64,000 bases of DNA. Origin: Rickettsia hoogstraalii. GTDB lineage: Bacteria > Pseudomonadota > Alphaproteobacteria > Rickettsiales > Rickettsiaceae. The notes under the pieces are model-generated. The model was not told the origin of the DNA, did no database searches, and saw nothing but the letters and a program-made list of their open reading frames with translations. The DNA lies in contig NZ_CCXM01000001.1 in assembly GCF_000825685.1 (NCBI RefSeq), positions 891,828-955,827 on the forward strand, written 5' to 3'. The translations under genes and the position numbers were made by a program. Shown in pieces: positions 1 to 8,671 of this stretch (within the stretch, counting starts at the first letter, position 1; every line of letters begins with the position of its first letter).

Positions 1-24
1 AAGAAAGAGGAAGAGAGAAAGTAA
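1..24 (+). CDS. possible 3' end of the upstream gene (partial)
   Basis: The first eight codons of the window read as a short charged tail (KKEEERK) followed by TAA. The same highly charged, Lys/Glu-rich style ends the VirB6 protein downstream, so this could be the end of a preceding VirB6 paralogue, which in Rickettsia lie in tandem. Too short to prove; the assignment is inference from context. Confidence 0.25.
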   Translation, partial: KKEEERK

Positions 25-60
25 CAAAATTATTTTAGTGTCATCCCACGACTTAAAAAT

Positions 61-162
61 CGTCATTGCGAGCAGCCGTAGGATGGTACGGCAATCTCAT
101 GAAATAATAACAAATTCCTGAGATTGCTTCGTCAAAACTTACAGTTTTTCCTCGCAATGACG
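61..162. repeat. palindromic element, CGTCATTGCGAG family
   Basis: A roughly 100-base imperfect palindrome opens with CGTCATTGCGAG and closes with CTCGCAATGACG. Inside lies a second inverted pair, GGCAATCTCATGA and CCTGAGATTGCTTCGTC. It fills most of the gap before the VirB6 gene. The same element recurs about a dozen times in the window and matches the type of Rickettsia palindromic elements; I do not assign a family number. Confidence 0.85.
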
Positions 163-193
163 GTGAAATTGAGACATATAGAAATAACTTAAA

Positions 194-3100
194 ATGAACA
201 AAAATATTTTTATTACATTATTAATATCGCTATTGCTGCTTTCCGGTTGTACCGGCGATACTTGTATTGACCCTGATGATTTCGGTTTTATCAAATTCAA
301 TGTCTCTTCTAGATATAATCCGGAAGAAATTACTTCAAGACAGGAAGGTGATCAGGTAACACCATGGCGTGATAGTGCTTATAAAGTAAACGGTTATCCT
401 TTAACCGTTATGGTAAGACCGTGGAGTTATATACTTGGTGATAAAAATACTTCAGGTCAGTTATCTGCATGGTGTCCATGGTATGGTCAAAAAAATAACA
501 CAACTACTTTGGCTGCTTTTTGCGTTAAGCTACAACCGTGTACTTTTTGGGATAATGCTAGACTTGATATGTGTACTCCTAATCCCGCAAATCAAAATGA
601 TGCAATGATTAGTAATCCTCCATGTATAATGACAGACGGTGTCGGGCTTTATTTTCTTATTGCCGCTAAAAATACCGATCCCAATATTTCACCGGACTCA
701 CAGCGTAAACCGCAAGGTATAACTCAGCATTTAGGAGAGCTTACTTCGAGTGTAGGCTATGAATTTTATAGTATTAGTAGTACAGGACAATTCTTGAAAG
801 CCGGCGGTATAAATTATCAATATAAAGGTGAAGATAAGTCAAAATATGCTCAATCTCCTCTTTATTTTAAGATTATAGATAAATTTTATGATGATAATAG
901 CGGGCAATATAGATTAGTAATAAAGTCCGGAGTTACTGATACTAGACCCGATCCGCTACAATTTTTAACGGATTTAATAAAAGGAGTATTATTTGGTAAG
1001 GATGGGATTGTAAAGAAAACTTATCAACAAATAATTGATACGCCGGGTTATAGGATGAGTGTCTCGGCTATTTTAACTCTATATATAATGTTTACGGGCT
1101 TTTCCTTTTTAATAGGTAATATAAACCTTACTCATGTCGAACTTATAGTTAGAATATTAAAAGTTAGTATAGTCTCAATATTATTAAGTACGGATAAAGC
1201 TTGGACATTTTTTCATGATTATTTATTCGTATTTTTTATTGACGGGGTTCAGCAAATACTGCAAATAATTAATGAAGCTGCGGCTACCGGTCCCGGTTCT
1301 CAAAGTTTGCTGGGGTTACTTATTTCTCCTCAAACTTTATCTAAATTATTTTCTTTACTATTTGTTGATTGGCTTGGTTTTATATATATCATTCTATATT
1401 TAATAGCCCTATATTTTATTTTCTTTCTTATATTTAAAGCTACTATTATCTATCTAACCGCTCTTATAACTATCGGTATGATTATAATTATGGGACCGAT
1501 ATTTATTTGTTTCATGTTGTTTAATATAACTCGTTCGTTATTTGAGAATTGGTTAAGACAATTAATATCATATGCATTACAGCCTATAATTTTATTTGCC
1601 GGTATCGCTTTTATTTCAATGATCATCAGAACCGAAATATATTCAACGCTTGGTTTTGGGGTATGTAAACATGATTTTCCTAATTTAGGTCCGATAAATG
1701 AAATATTCGGTAGTTTTCTTGAGGATATAGATCCAAGCCTTGGTAATTCAATATTTTATTGGTGGTTCCCTGTACCAATGAAAGGAGGTATAAATAATTT
1801 CCACAAAGCAAAGATATTAGTTCCCGAAGATCATATAATGGTAGATGATTCTTGTAAGAATGACCCTGATAAATGTAAGCATTGTGCTGCGTATGAGTGT
1901 ATAGATGAACGCTATATTGAATTACCGTTTTTAGATTTAGTTAAAGATGCAAAAAGGATTAGTAATTTTATAAACGGGAAATTTGTCCAACTTGATGGGA
2001 TATTACTAATTTTTGTGTCTATTTATTTGCTAAGTAAATTTAACGATACTGCTATATCGACGGCACAATTTATTGCCGGTACCTCAGGTAATTTAACAGA
2101 CATACAAAAAGTTAATCAGCAATCTTATGAATCTGCAGCGAAGCAAATGAATAGACCGCTAAGTTATGTGGCTAAGACGGTAAGTGCACCTGTAACTAGC
2201 CGTGTAAGTGCAAGGAAAGAGCAAGCTAGTATGTTCTTTGCCGAGAAATTTGAAAATATGATGATGGGAAGGCTTGAAAAGCAAGCTCTCGGTTCTTCAG
2301 CAAACAAAGCCGTACAAAATGAGGTTAAGAGAAAATACGGTATAGATTCTAAAGATGTAAAAATGAATGCTATTACTGATTATGAAAACGGTATTTCAGG
2401 ATTGTTAAAGAATTTACCTAAAGGGAATGAATTAAAAGCAAAAGAACTATCGAAAATGAAATTTACTCAGCTTCGAGATAAAATTGCTGCAAATAAATAT
2501 GGAGTGAAAGATTACGCCGCTTTAAGTAAAGAACAAAAAACAGAGCTTGATAAGTCCTTAAAAGATGCTAACTTACGTGAACTCGCTAGCGATGCGAACT
2601 TTACTAAAGATTATCAAGATGCTTATAAATATGCTCACCAAGAAATGTCAGGGCGAGGTGTCGGTCTGTTCGGTAAGAATATAAAACCGCTTAGAAGTTG
2701 GCAAGAGATGGAGCATCGTGTTGATACAAAACGTAAATTAAAAGAAGAAAGGCGTGTAGGTATAGGTGAAAAACTCTATGCCGGTTATACGGGAATAAAA
2801 AGAGGAGCTTTAACTGCAATAGTCGGTAAAGATTTACGTGATGCTTATGAGGGTAATCTAACCAGTGCCGAATGGCATGATTTTGAATATAACGATCCAA
2901 GGCTTAGAACTTATAGCGAAAAATTAAAAGATGATGAAAAAGCACGGGAACGTGAAGAACTCCAAATGCATATTAATAAGGAAACGTTAGCTGCTCAAGC
3001 AGATATATTATCACCGGAATATCTAGCAAGACTAGAAAAAGCAGGAAGACAAAGCGATGTGGAATATTATCAAGAATTAGCTCAAAGAAAGCTCATTCAT

Positions 3101-3658
3101 GAGGTGCGTGGTAGGTTATTCGAGGAAGGTGAGCCGGTAATGATGGGCGACAGATTTATGCGTGAGAAAGCTACTGATTCTCAGATGCGAGATATGATAG
3201 ATAACGCCCATAGAAAACATGCAGAATTTATAGAGGAAGATCGATATACTCGTCGCCAAGAGCATTATGATATTATGCACGAGAAAGCTGAAAGAAATTT
3301 AGAACAAACTTATAAAGAGCTTAAAGATCATTTCAAAAGAGATGATATCAACATTGAGGAAATGCCGGCATTAATAGCACAAAAGATCAAAGATACTGAG
3401 CAGGGACCTGAAGTAGACGCAAAGATTACGGAAGAGCTTAATAACTTTAATGCTGATGTTAAAAATTATGAATATAGTACTGAAGTATTAAATAAAATAG
3501 AGGATAGAAAGCAAGCTATTACCGATGAAGTCAATGCTCAGATCGATCAGATTAATAAATATAGGGAAAATGCCAAAATGGAAAAATATGTGAGACCAAT
3601 AGTAAATGAAGGCAGAAAACTAAGAAAATTAGAAGATCATTTAAGAAATATGAATTAG
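194..3658 (+). CDS. rvhB6e: VirB6/TrbL-family protein of the rvh type IV secretion system (rvhB6e-like)
   Basis: Large 1154-residue inner-membrane channel protein of the type IV secretion apparatus. The N-terminus is a lipoprotein-type signal (hydrophobic run ending LLLLSGC, Cys19). A soluble Cys-containing domain follows up to about residue 285. The TrbL/VirB6 membrane core covers about residues 287-480, with clustered hydrophobic helices around 390-445, and a further helix lies near 600. The last 500 residues are soluble, charged and helix-rich. Rickettsia is known to carry five VirB6 paralogues in tandem, much longer than the roughly 300-residue Agrobacterium VirB6. No further paralogue follows, so this is probably the last (e); the letter is inferred from position. 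Substrates of this paralogue are unknown. Confidence 0.85.
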   Translation: MNKNIFITLLISLLLLSGCTGDTCIDPDDFGFIKFNVSSRYNPEEITSRQEGDQVTPWRDSAYKVNGYPLTVMVRPWSYILGDKNTSGQLSAWCPWYGQKNNTTTLAAFCVKLQPCTFWDNARLDMCTPNPANQNDAMISNPPCIMTDGVGLYFLIAAKNTDPNISPDSQRKPQGITQHLGELTSSVGYEFYSISSTGQFLKAGGINYQYKGEDKSKYAQSPLYFKIIDKFYDDNSGQYRLVIKSGVTDTRPDPLQFLTDLIKGVLFGKDGIVKKTYQQIIDTPGYRMSVSAILTLYIMFTGFSFLIGNINLTHVELIVRILKVSIVSILLSTDKAWTFFHDYLFVFFIDGVQQILQIINEAAATGPGSQSLLGLLISPQTLSKLFSLLFVDWLGFIYIILYLIALYFIFFLIFKATIIYLTALITIGMIIIMGPIFICFMLFNITRSLFENWLRQLISYALQPIILFAGIAFISMIIRTEIYSTLGFGVCKHDFPNLGPINEIFGSFLEDIDPSLGNSIFYWWFPVPMKGGINNFHKAKILVPEDHIMVDDSCKNDPDKCKHCAAYECIDERYIELPFLDLVKDAKRISNFINGKFVQLDGILLIFVSIYLLSKFNDTAISTAQFIAGTSGNLTDIQKVNQQSYESAAKQMNRPLSYVAKTVSAPVTSRVSARKEQASMFFAEKFENMMMGRLEKQALGSSANKAVQNEVKRKYGIDSKDVKMNAITDYENGISGLLKNLPKGNELKAKELSKMKFTQLRDKIAANKYGVKDYAALSKEQKTELDKSLKDANLRELASDANFTKDYQDAYKYAHQEMSGRGVGLFGKNIKPLRSWQEMEHRVDTKRKLKEERRVGIGEKLYAGYTGIKRGALTAIVGKDLRDAYEGNLTSAEWHDFEYNDPRLRTYSEKLKDDEKAREREELQMHINKETLAAQADILSPEYLARLEKAGRQSDVEYYQELAQRKLIHEVRGRLFEEGEPVMMGDRFMREKATDSQMRDMIDNAHRKHAEFIEEDRYTRRQEHYDIMHEKAERNLEQTYKELKDHFKRDDINIEEMPALIAQKIKDTEQGPEVDAKITEELNNFNADVKNYEYSTEVLNKIEDRKQAITDEVNAQIDQINKYRENAKMEKYVRPIVNEGRKLRKLEDHLRNMN

Positions 3659-3728
3659 TAAAAGATATATATTTAGAATAGTTGTTTGCTTTAATAATAA
3701 AGTTAATATATACTATTGAGGTATAGTT

Positions 3729-3965
3729 ATGAATAAAGCAAAAATATTTATGAATGGTCAAAGTCAAGCAGTAAGATTACCTAAGGAATTTCGTTTCTCA
3801 GTTAAAGAAGTTAGTGTTATTCCTTTAGGTAAAGGAATAGTATTACAACCAATATTAAAAACATGGAAAGAAGTATTTGATGAAATAAAACCTACAGGTG
3901 ATTTTTTTCCTGAAGGAAGAGAAGATTCTCCACCGCAAGAACGAAATTGGAAATTATTTAAATGA
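3729..3965 (+). CDS. vapB: VapB-type antitoxin (AbrB/SpoVT fold)
   Basis: A 78-residue protein whose start, MNKAKIFMNGQSQAVRLPKE, is the typical swapped-hairpin DNA-binding N-terminus of VapB antitoxins (NGxSQAVRLPKEFR). It would bind the toxin and autoregulate the promoter. GAGG lies about 8 bases before the ATG. The C-terminus (about residues 45-78) is the toxin-binding tail. Its stop overlaps the start of a vapC remnant, the normal operon arrangement, but the toxin is destroyed, so this is an orphan antitoxin. The reading frame is intact. Confidence 0.85.
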   Translation: MNKAKIFMNGQSQAVRLPKEFRFSVKEVSVIPLGKGIVLQPILKTWKEVFDEIKPTGDFFPEGREDSPPQERNWKLFK

Positions 3966-4166
3966 TCTACATGTTAGATACTAAATATATGTATTTATAT
4001 CATAAACAAAAAACCTATAGCTTAACAGAAACTTGAGGCAGTCGGAAAAAATAGTGTTGTAAGCATTTCTTCCATAGTAGTGGCAGAACTTCAATATGGT
4101 GTATTTAATTCTAGCACTCGGAATAAAAAACAAAACAAAATCAAATCAATTATATTATCTAATTAA
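3962..4166 (+). pseudogene. vapC: vapC toxin remnant (PIN domain)
   Basis: The ATG overlaps the vapB stop. The first frame gives MIYMLDTKYMYLYHKQK and then stops, resembling the PIN start MIYMLDTNICIYIIKQK, including the first catalytic Asp. From about 4034 another frame reads VVSISSIVVAELQYGVFNSS, the conserved second PIN segment, and ends at TAA 4164-4166. The last half of the roughly 130-residue toxin, with the remaining acidic residues, is missing. At least one frameshift plus a 3' deletion: no active RNase is possible. Confidence 0.8.
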
Positions 4167-4193
4167 GTTAGTGATTAATTTATTAAGGTGTTT

Positions 4194-5244
4194 ATGAAGA
4201 AACAACATATAATAAACGAGACTTTTTTAGATGCAATTCTAGCTAAGAAATTAGGTACTACTTATACTCCTCCAAAAGAAATCAACGATCCTGACTTTGA
4301 TGAAGCAGCAAAGCATTTCATCGATCTATTACTTAGAGCCGACGGCTTTAAGCCTGTTAAAACTGCAGTAGTTCATCCAATCGATAAAGAATCATTACTC
4401 GGTGCAGTTAGAGCGGCACAATTTAATGTAATAAAACCGGTCTTGATTGGTCCGCAACATAAAATTGAATCAGTAGCAAAAGTTAATAATGTCGATCTTG
4501 AGGATTATCAAGTAATTAACGTTGAGCATAGCCACGAAGCAGCAAAAAAAGCCGTAGAGCTTGCAAAGAAAAGAGAAGTTGCGGCTATTATGAAAGGGTC
4601 GCTTCATACTGATGAGCTTATGTCTGCAGTAGTTCATAAGGAGAATGGACTACGTACTTGAACGCCGTATAAGCCATGCTTTTTTAATGGCAGTTGCAAC
4701 GTTCCCAAAGCCTTTTATTATTACTGATGCTGCTATTAATATTCGTCCTACTCTAGAAGATAAGCGTGATATAGTGCAGAATGCTATTGATTTAATGCAT
4801 ATGATTAAAGAAGACAAGCAGGTTAGAGTTGCGGTATTGTCAGCAGTTGAGACGGTAACCTCCGCAATCCCTACAACCCTTGACGCAGCCGCTTTATCGA
4901 AAATGGCAGATCGAGGGCAAATTACGAATGCTATAGTTGATGGACCGCTTGCGTTTGATAATGCTATATCTTTATTTGCTGCAGAAGCAAAAGGCATTAG
5001 TTCTTCGGTTTCAGGAAATGCCGATATATTAGTAGTACCTGATCTTGAATCAGGCAATATGCTTGCAAAGCAGCTAAAATATTTGGGTCAAGCGGTTATG
5101 GCGGGTATCGTTCTTGGAGCCCGTGTGCCTATTATTTTAACAAGTAGAGCCGATCCCATGGATATGCGTGTTATTTCCTGTGTACTTGCTTCATTTATTT
5201 ATAACCATGCTAAGGCGAAGCTACATATCCAATCAGGTAAATAA
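4194..5244 (+). pseudogene. pta: phosphate acetyltransferase, frameshifted
   Basis: Would convert acetyl-CoA and phosphate to acetyl phosphate. The first part (to 4661) runs to MSAVVHKENGLRT and stops. The second part, in another frame from about 4650, continues with ERRISHAFLMAVATFPKP to the normal C-terminus. Removing one T near 4658 restores a continuous protein of about 350 residues, the usual length for this short Pta/Ptb type. ATG 4194, with AAGG 5 bases upstream, is preferred over GTG 4188. It ends two bases before ackA, which is also broken. A sequencing error could mimic one indel, but the ackA damage makes real decay more likely. Confidence 0.85.
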
Positions 5245-5245
5245 T

Positions 5246-6269
5246 ATGAAAGATGTTATTTTAATAGCTAATGCCGGCTCATCTAGTTTAAAAATTTCTA
5301 TTTTTGAAATTCAGAATAAAAAAGTTAAGGATAAAATTTATAATATTTTTTTAGAAAAGAACGACAATAAAATATTATTTCATATAAATAAAAAACAGGA
5401 ATCTGCTACCGATGTTAAAGATGATGCTATTGAAATGATGATTGATCTTTTTGAAGATTGGTAGAAAAAACAAGAGAATATCAATTTAATTGCAACCGGT
5501 CACCGTATTGTCCATGGCGGGAAAAATTTTAATAAACCGATTATTGTTAATGAAAAAGTTAGTGAAGATTTGAGAGTATTAATACCTCTAAGCCCTTTGC
5601 ATCAACCTTATAATTTGCAGGTACTGGATTTATTTCTTCAAAAATATAAAGAAATCTTGCATATAGCATGTTTTGATACGTCATTTCATTTTACCAATCC
5701 GCCTATTACAAAAGCTTTCGGTTTACCGAAAAAATATATGTGTTATTAAAAATGGTCTTAGTCTAACAAGTTCCATGGGCTTTAGCGTACTTGACGGTGT
5801 TATGATGGGTACAAGGACAGGTAACCTTGATCCTGGAGTAGTGTTATATCTTATCGACCATGAGAAAATGACTACGAAAGAAGTAACTGAGTTACTATAT
5901 AAGAAATCAGGATTACTCGGTATGTCCGGTGAAAGCTCTGATATGCGTACCTTGCTTGCCAGTAACTCACCTGATGCTAAATTTGCTATAGATTTATTCG
6001 TGTATCGCATTGTACTTGAAATAGGTAAGTTAACTGCTGCCCTTGAGGGGCTTGATTGTCTAATTTTTACTGCCGGTGTCGGACAGAATTCCGCTGTAAT
6101 ACGTGAAATGATTACCGAAAAACTTTTATGGCTAGGCATTAAAATAGATGATGCAAAAAACCAAAAAAACGAGCATCTAATAAGTACTGAAAGCAGTAAG
6201 GTTAAAGTTTTCGCTGTGCCGACAAACGAAGAGCTAATCATCGCTGAGGAAGTGATGAAGTTTTTATAA
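5246..6269 (+). pseudogene. ackA: acetate kinase, nonsense codon plus internal deletion
   Basis: Would interconvert acetyl phosphate and acetate with ATP. The start MKDVILIANAGSSSLKISIF is the acetate kinase phosphate-binding N-terminus. An in-frame TAG interrupts at 5462-5464. The same frame resumes with NLIATGHRIVHGGKNF and SPLHQPYN, then FDTSFH, and stops after FGLPKKYMCY. A different frame continues ICVIKNGLSLTSSMGF to the end. Between these the segment holding the usual RRYGFHG active-site block is absent, so some tens of codons are deleted around 5738. The damage cannot be one sequencing error. Confidence 0.9.
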
Positions 6270-6384
6270 CACAAATTGGTTAATTTTTTAATTACTTCTA
6301 CCTCTATTTTTCTTTATTAACTTTTTTTGAAATAAAATATATGCAACTATAGATATATTTTTAACTTAAATTTTGAGGGAAGTT

Positions 6385-6784
6385 ATGCCGGAAGATTTTG
6401 ATAAAAAGAAAGCAGAAAAACAAATAAAGGATATTAAAAATAATAAGATAAATCCATATAATGATGCAATGAAGAAAGATTCTAGAGTGAATTTTATGCA
6501 GAAGCAAGTTATAAAACGCAGCAGTAGGTTATAAGGCAGCATTAAAAATAGAGCAGCAAGCAAAAGAAGCAGGTATTAGTTTAGATAAAGATGCTATGAG
6601 ACGTTTAGAGAAAATAAAAAGTCGTTATATAGAAGCTACTAAGAAAGCAGAATTTCAAAAATTTCAAAGTGATCAAGCTCATAAAACGAATCAACAAAAA
6701 GCTGAAGCATTTAGGAGTGGTGCAACAGCTGCTGCTAAAAAACAAAGAAAAGAAGATTATAGGACAGGTGGGTGGGGTAAATAA
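6385..6784 (+). pseudogene. small charged hypothetical protein, frameshifted
   Basis: ATG 6385 follows a good ribosome binding site (GAGGGA). It opens a Lys-rich frame (MPEDFDKKKAEKQIKDIK) that stops at 6534. The +1 frame carries on from about 6518 with AVGYKAALKIEQQAKEAG and ends at 6784 with DYRTGGWGK. The two halves share composition (Lys, Gln, Ala; helical), so one gene of about 130 codons was probably split by a frameshift near 6515-6530. Function is not recognised. The second half could still be made from an internal start at 6596. Confidence 0.6.
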
Positions 6785-6835
6785 TTAAATTATAATTTTA
6801 TTGCGTTAATTAGTACTGTCTACTATTTTAAACGT

Positions 6836-7540
6836 ATGTCTATACTTCACGCTACAATCTTAACCGTTTTTCCTGAAATGTTTCCTGGTACTCTGGGGTA
6901 TTCTTTAGCAGGGCAAGCACTGCATAAAAATATTTGGTCATATGATATTATCAATATTCGGGATTTCGGTATAACTAAGCATAAAAATGTCGATGATGAA
7001 GCTTACGGCGGAGGTGACGGGCTTATAATGCGTCCTGATGTTTTAGGCGGTAGTATAGATCATGCTCTTTCTTTAAATCCTAATGCTGAAATTTACTATC
7101 CTTCACCTCGCGGTAGAGTCTTTACTCAAAGCTTTGCTAAGGAGATGTTAAAAAATAAAAACCTTATATTCTTATGTGGACGTTACGAAGGGATTGACGA
7201 ACGTGTAATTGAAGAGTATAATGTTAAAGAAATTAGTGTAGGCGACTACATTTTATCCGGCGGAGAAATACCTACCCTTACCATTCTCGATTGCTTAATT
7301 AGACTACTGCCAGGTGTTTTAATGAACCAAAATACCTTATCTTCCGAGTCTTTTGAAGAAGACGGGGAATTTAAGGGCGGGCTTGAATGCGGTCTATATA
7401 CAAGACCTGAAATTTGGCGTGATCGAGCTGTACCGAGTGTTTTATTATCCGGTAACCACAGGCTAATTAATGAGTGGAAAAAAGAGCAATCACATATGAT
7501 TACTAAATTACGCCGTCCGGAGTTACTTAAAGATTTATAG
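6836..7540 (+). CDS. trmD: tRNA (guanine37-N1)-methyltransferase TrmD
   Basis: Methylates G37 next to the anticodon with S-adenosylmethionine, preventing +1 frameshifting. The 234-residue length fits the family. The knotted SPOUT fold is marked by LFPEMF-like VFPEMFPG near the start, [11 protein letters not shown] around residue 114 and GDYILSGGE shortly after, the SAM-binding trefoil loop. It is followed 18 bases later by rplS, the usual trmD-rplS operon; rpsP and rimM are not adjacent. No clear Shine-Dalgarno is seen before the ATG. Confidence 0.97.
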   Translation: MSILHATILTVFPEMFPGTLGYSLAGQALHKNIWSYDIINIRDFGITKHKNVDDEAYGGGDGLIMRPDVLGGSIDHALSLNPNAEIYYPSPRGRVFTQSFAKEMLKNKNLIFLCGRYEGIDERVIEEYNVKEISVGDYILSGGEIPTLTILDCLIRLLPGVLMNQNTLSSESFEEDGEFKGGLECGLYTRPEIWRDRAVPSVLLSGNHRLINEWKKEQSHMITKLRRPELLKDL

Positions 7541-7558
7541 AGTTAAGGAGTTAAAAAA

Positions 7559-7975
7559 ATGAATATTATTGACCGCTTTGAACAGGAAAATATTTCAAAG
7601 CTTACTGCAAATAAAAAAATTCCTGATTTTGAAGCCGGCGATACAGTTAAAGTGACTGTTAAAATTATTGATAGATTGATTGAGAAAGACGGTAAGGAAA
7701 AATTAACGGAAAGATTTCAAGCTTATGAAGGTGTAGTTATCGCAAAAAGAAATCGTGGCATTACTTCATCTTTCTTAGTACGTAAAATTAGCCATGGTGA
7801 AGGTGTCGAAAGACGCTTTATGACTTACTCGCCGATAGTACACTCTATTGATGTAGTAAAATATGGGGTAGTTCGTCGTGCTAAACTTTATTATTTAAGA
7901 AATAGAAGCGGTAAGTCTGCTAGAATTAAAGAGAGACATATCCCTATTGCTAAAACCAAAGCAGCAAAAGCTTAA
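7559..7975 (+). CDS. rplS: 50S ribosomal protein L19
   Basis: Ribosomal protein at the 30S-50S interface. A strong AAGGAG stands 10 bases before the ATG. The core (about residues 20-115) has the L19 signature [16 protein letters not shown] and, near the end, [15 protein letters not shown]. At 138 residues it is longer than E. coli L19 (115) through a basic C-terminal tail ([15 protein letters not shown]). A palindromic element begins one base after the stop codon and may act as the 3' end structure of the trmD-rplS mRNA. Confidence 0.97.
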   Translation: MNIIDRFEQENISKLTANKKIPDFEAGDTVKVTVKIIDRLIEKDGKEKLTERFQAYEGVVIAKRNRGITSSFLVRKISHGEGVERRFMTYSPIVHSIDVVKYGVVRRAKLYYLRNRSGKSARIKERHIPIAKTKAAKA

Positions 7976-8103
7976 GTATACTCGGTGAATTTCAAAAAGA
8001 GCAAGGAGTTCACAAGGCGAGGAGCGGAGCGTATACTTAATACGTGAGCACCACAGCTCTTGGAGAACGGCGTAGCCAATTTTTGAAATTCACCTTCGTC
8101 TAC
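7976..8103. repeat. Rickettsia palindromic element (RPE-like)
   Basis: About 128 bases starting directly after rplS. The outer arms are GTATACTCGGTGAATTTCAAA and its near complement TTTGAAATTCACCTTCGTCTAC. The centre reads GCGGAGCGTATACTTAATACG then GTGAGCAC, a palindromic core. A sister copy lies at 54209-54335 and an end fragment near 26187-26210. This looks like the protein-invading type of RPE, but I cannot number the family. Confidence 0.8.
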
Positions 8104-8124
8104 CGATTCTTCATTTACTCAATA

Positions 8125-8235
8125 CGTCATTGCGAGCGACTGAAAGGAGCGTGGCAATCCCAAAAAAAAAATAACAAAAGAATTCTGTAAATCAGAATTT
8201 TCTACTGGATTGCTCGTAATTTCCTCGCAATGACA
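8125..8235. repeat. palindromic element, CGTCATTGCGAG family
   Basis: Opens CGTCATTGCGAGCGACTG and closes TTTCCTCGCAATGACA, with internal arms GGCAATCC and GGATTGC around an AT-rich middle containing a small AATTCTG/CAGAATT hairpin. It sits between the convergent ends of rplS and the gapR-like gene, so it could also serve as a bidirectional 3' structure. Confidence 0.8.
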
Positions 8236-8241
8236 TATGAC

Positions 8242-8478
8242 TCAAATCCCTAAAGTATCTCTATAAAGCTCAAGCATAGCATCCTGCTCGGCAAGCTTGT
8301 CTTTATCCAATTTCTTTAGTTTCAATATAGATTTCATAGCTTTAACATCAAATCCATGTGAAGAAGCATCTTGGAAAATATCTTTTACTTCTTGAGATAA
8401 ATCAGCTTTTTCTTGTTCTAATCTTTCTATTTTGCTTATATATTGCTCTAATTGTTCTTTTACTACTACTTCTGACAT
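8242..8478 (-). CDS. gapR: GapR-family DNA-binding protein (DUF2312)
   Basis: A 78-residue coiled-coil protein matching the alphaproteobacterial GapR/DUF2312 family: an N-terminal helix with the LEQYISKIERLEQEKADLS heptads, then FDVKAMKSILKLKK and the C-terminal LYRDTLG. In Caulobacter GapR is a nucleoid protein that clamps overtwisted, AT-rich DNA and supports replication and topoisomerase action. The same role here is inference. It is transcribed alone, convergent with rplS. Confidence 0.88.
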   Translation of the reverse strand: MSEVVVKEQLEQYISKIERLEQEKADLSQEVKDIFQDASSHGFDVKAMKSILKLKKLDKDKLAEQDAMLELYRDTLGI

Positions 8479-8522
8479 AAAAAATCGTTTAACCTTTTTG
8501 AATTTACTATATAATACAAATA

Positions 8523-8646
8523 TACTACTTATCTTTCAAGAATTGTTCTTTCATTTTATCAAGGATTCGCATCCTCACCTATTAAGTATAGGCTGCGGGT
8601 GCTCACCTCTCAAAATAAAATGAGGGTTCTTGAAATACAAGCAGTA
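8523..8646. repeat. palindromic element upstream of secF
   Basis: An imperfect inverted repeat of about 124 bases: TACTACTT-ATCTTTCAAGAA on the left answers TTCTTGAAATACAAGCAGTA on the right. Inner arms CTTTCATTTTATCAAGG and CTCAAAATAAAATGAG surround a core with CCGCAGCCTATACTTAATAG on the opposite strand. That core resembles the centre of the element at 7976. It occupies the shared upstream region of gapR and secF. Confidence 0.75.
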
Positions 8647-8671
8647 TATAACTTTTATTCAACGAAATATT

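Noticed and set aside
61..162. CGTCATTGCGAG palindromes read as rho-independent terminators
   Set aside because: They lack a T run after the stem and also occur inside operons and one coding region, so termination is not their general role.
4188..4193. GTG at 4188 as the pta start
   Set aside because: It lies within the ribosome binding site AAGG; ATG 4194 has the correct spacing.
5723..6274. A 183-residue open frame antisense to ackA, and many similar antisense frames (for example in sdhA, rpoB, fusA, rplL)
   Set aside because: They mirror real genes on the opposite strand, show no family features and have compositions expected from the reverse complement.
8630..8671. An earlier in-frame start for secF
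   Set aside because: The extra residues are encoded inside a palindromic element and do not resemble SecF; ATG 8672 gives the family's usual N-terminus.
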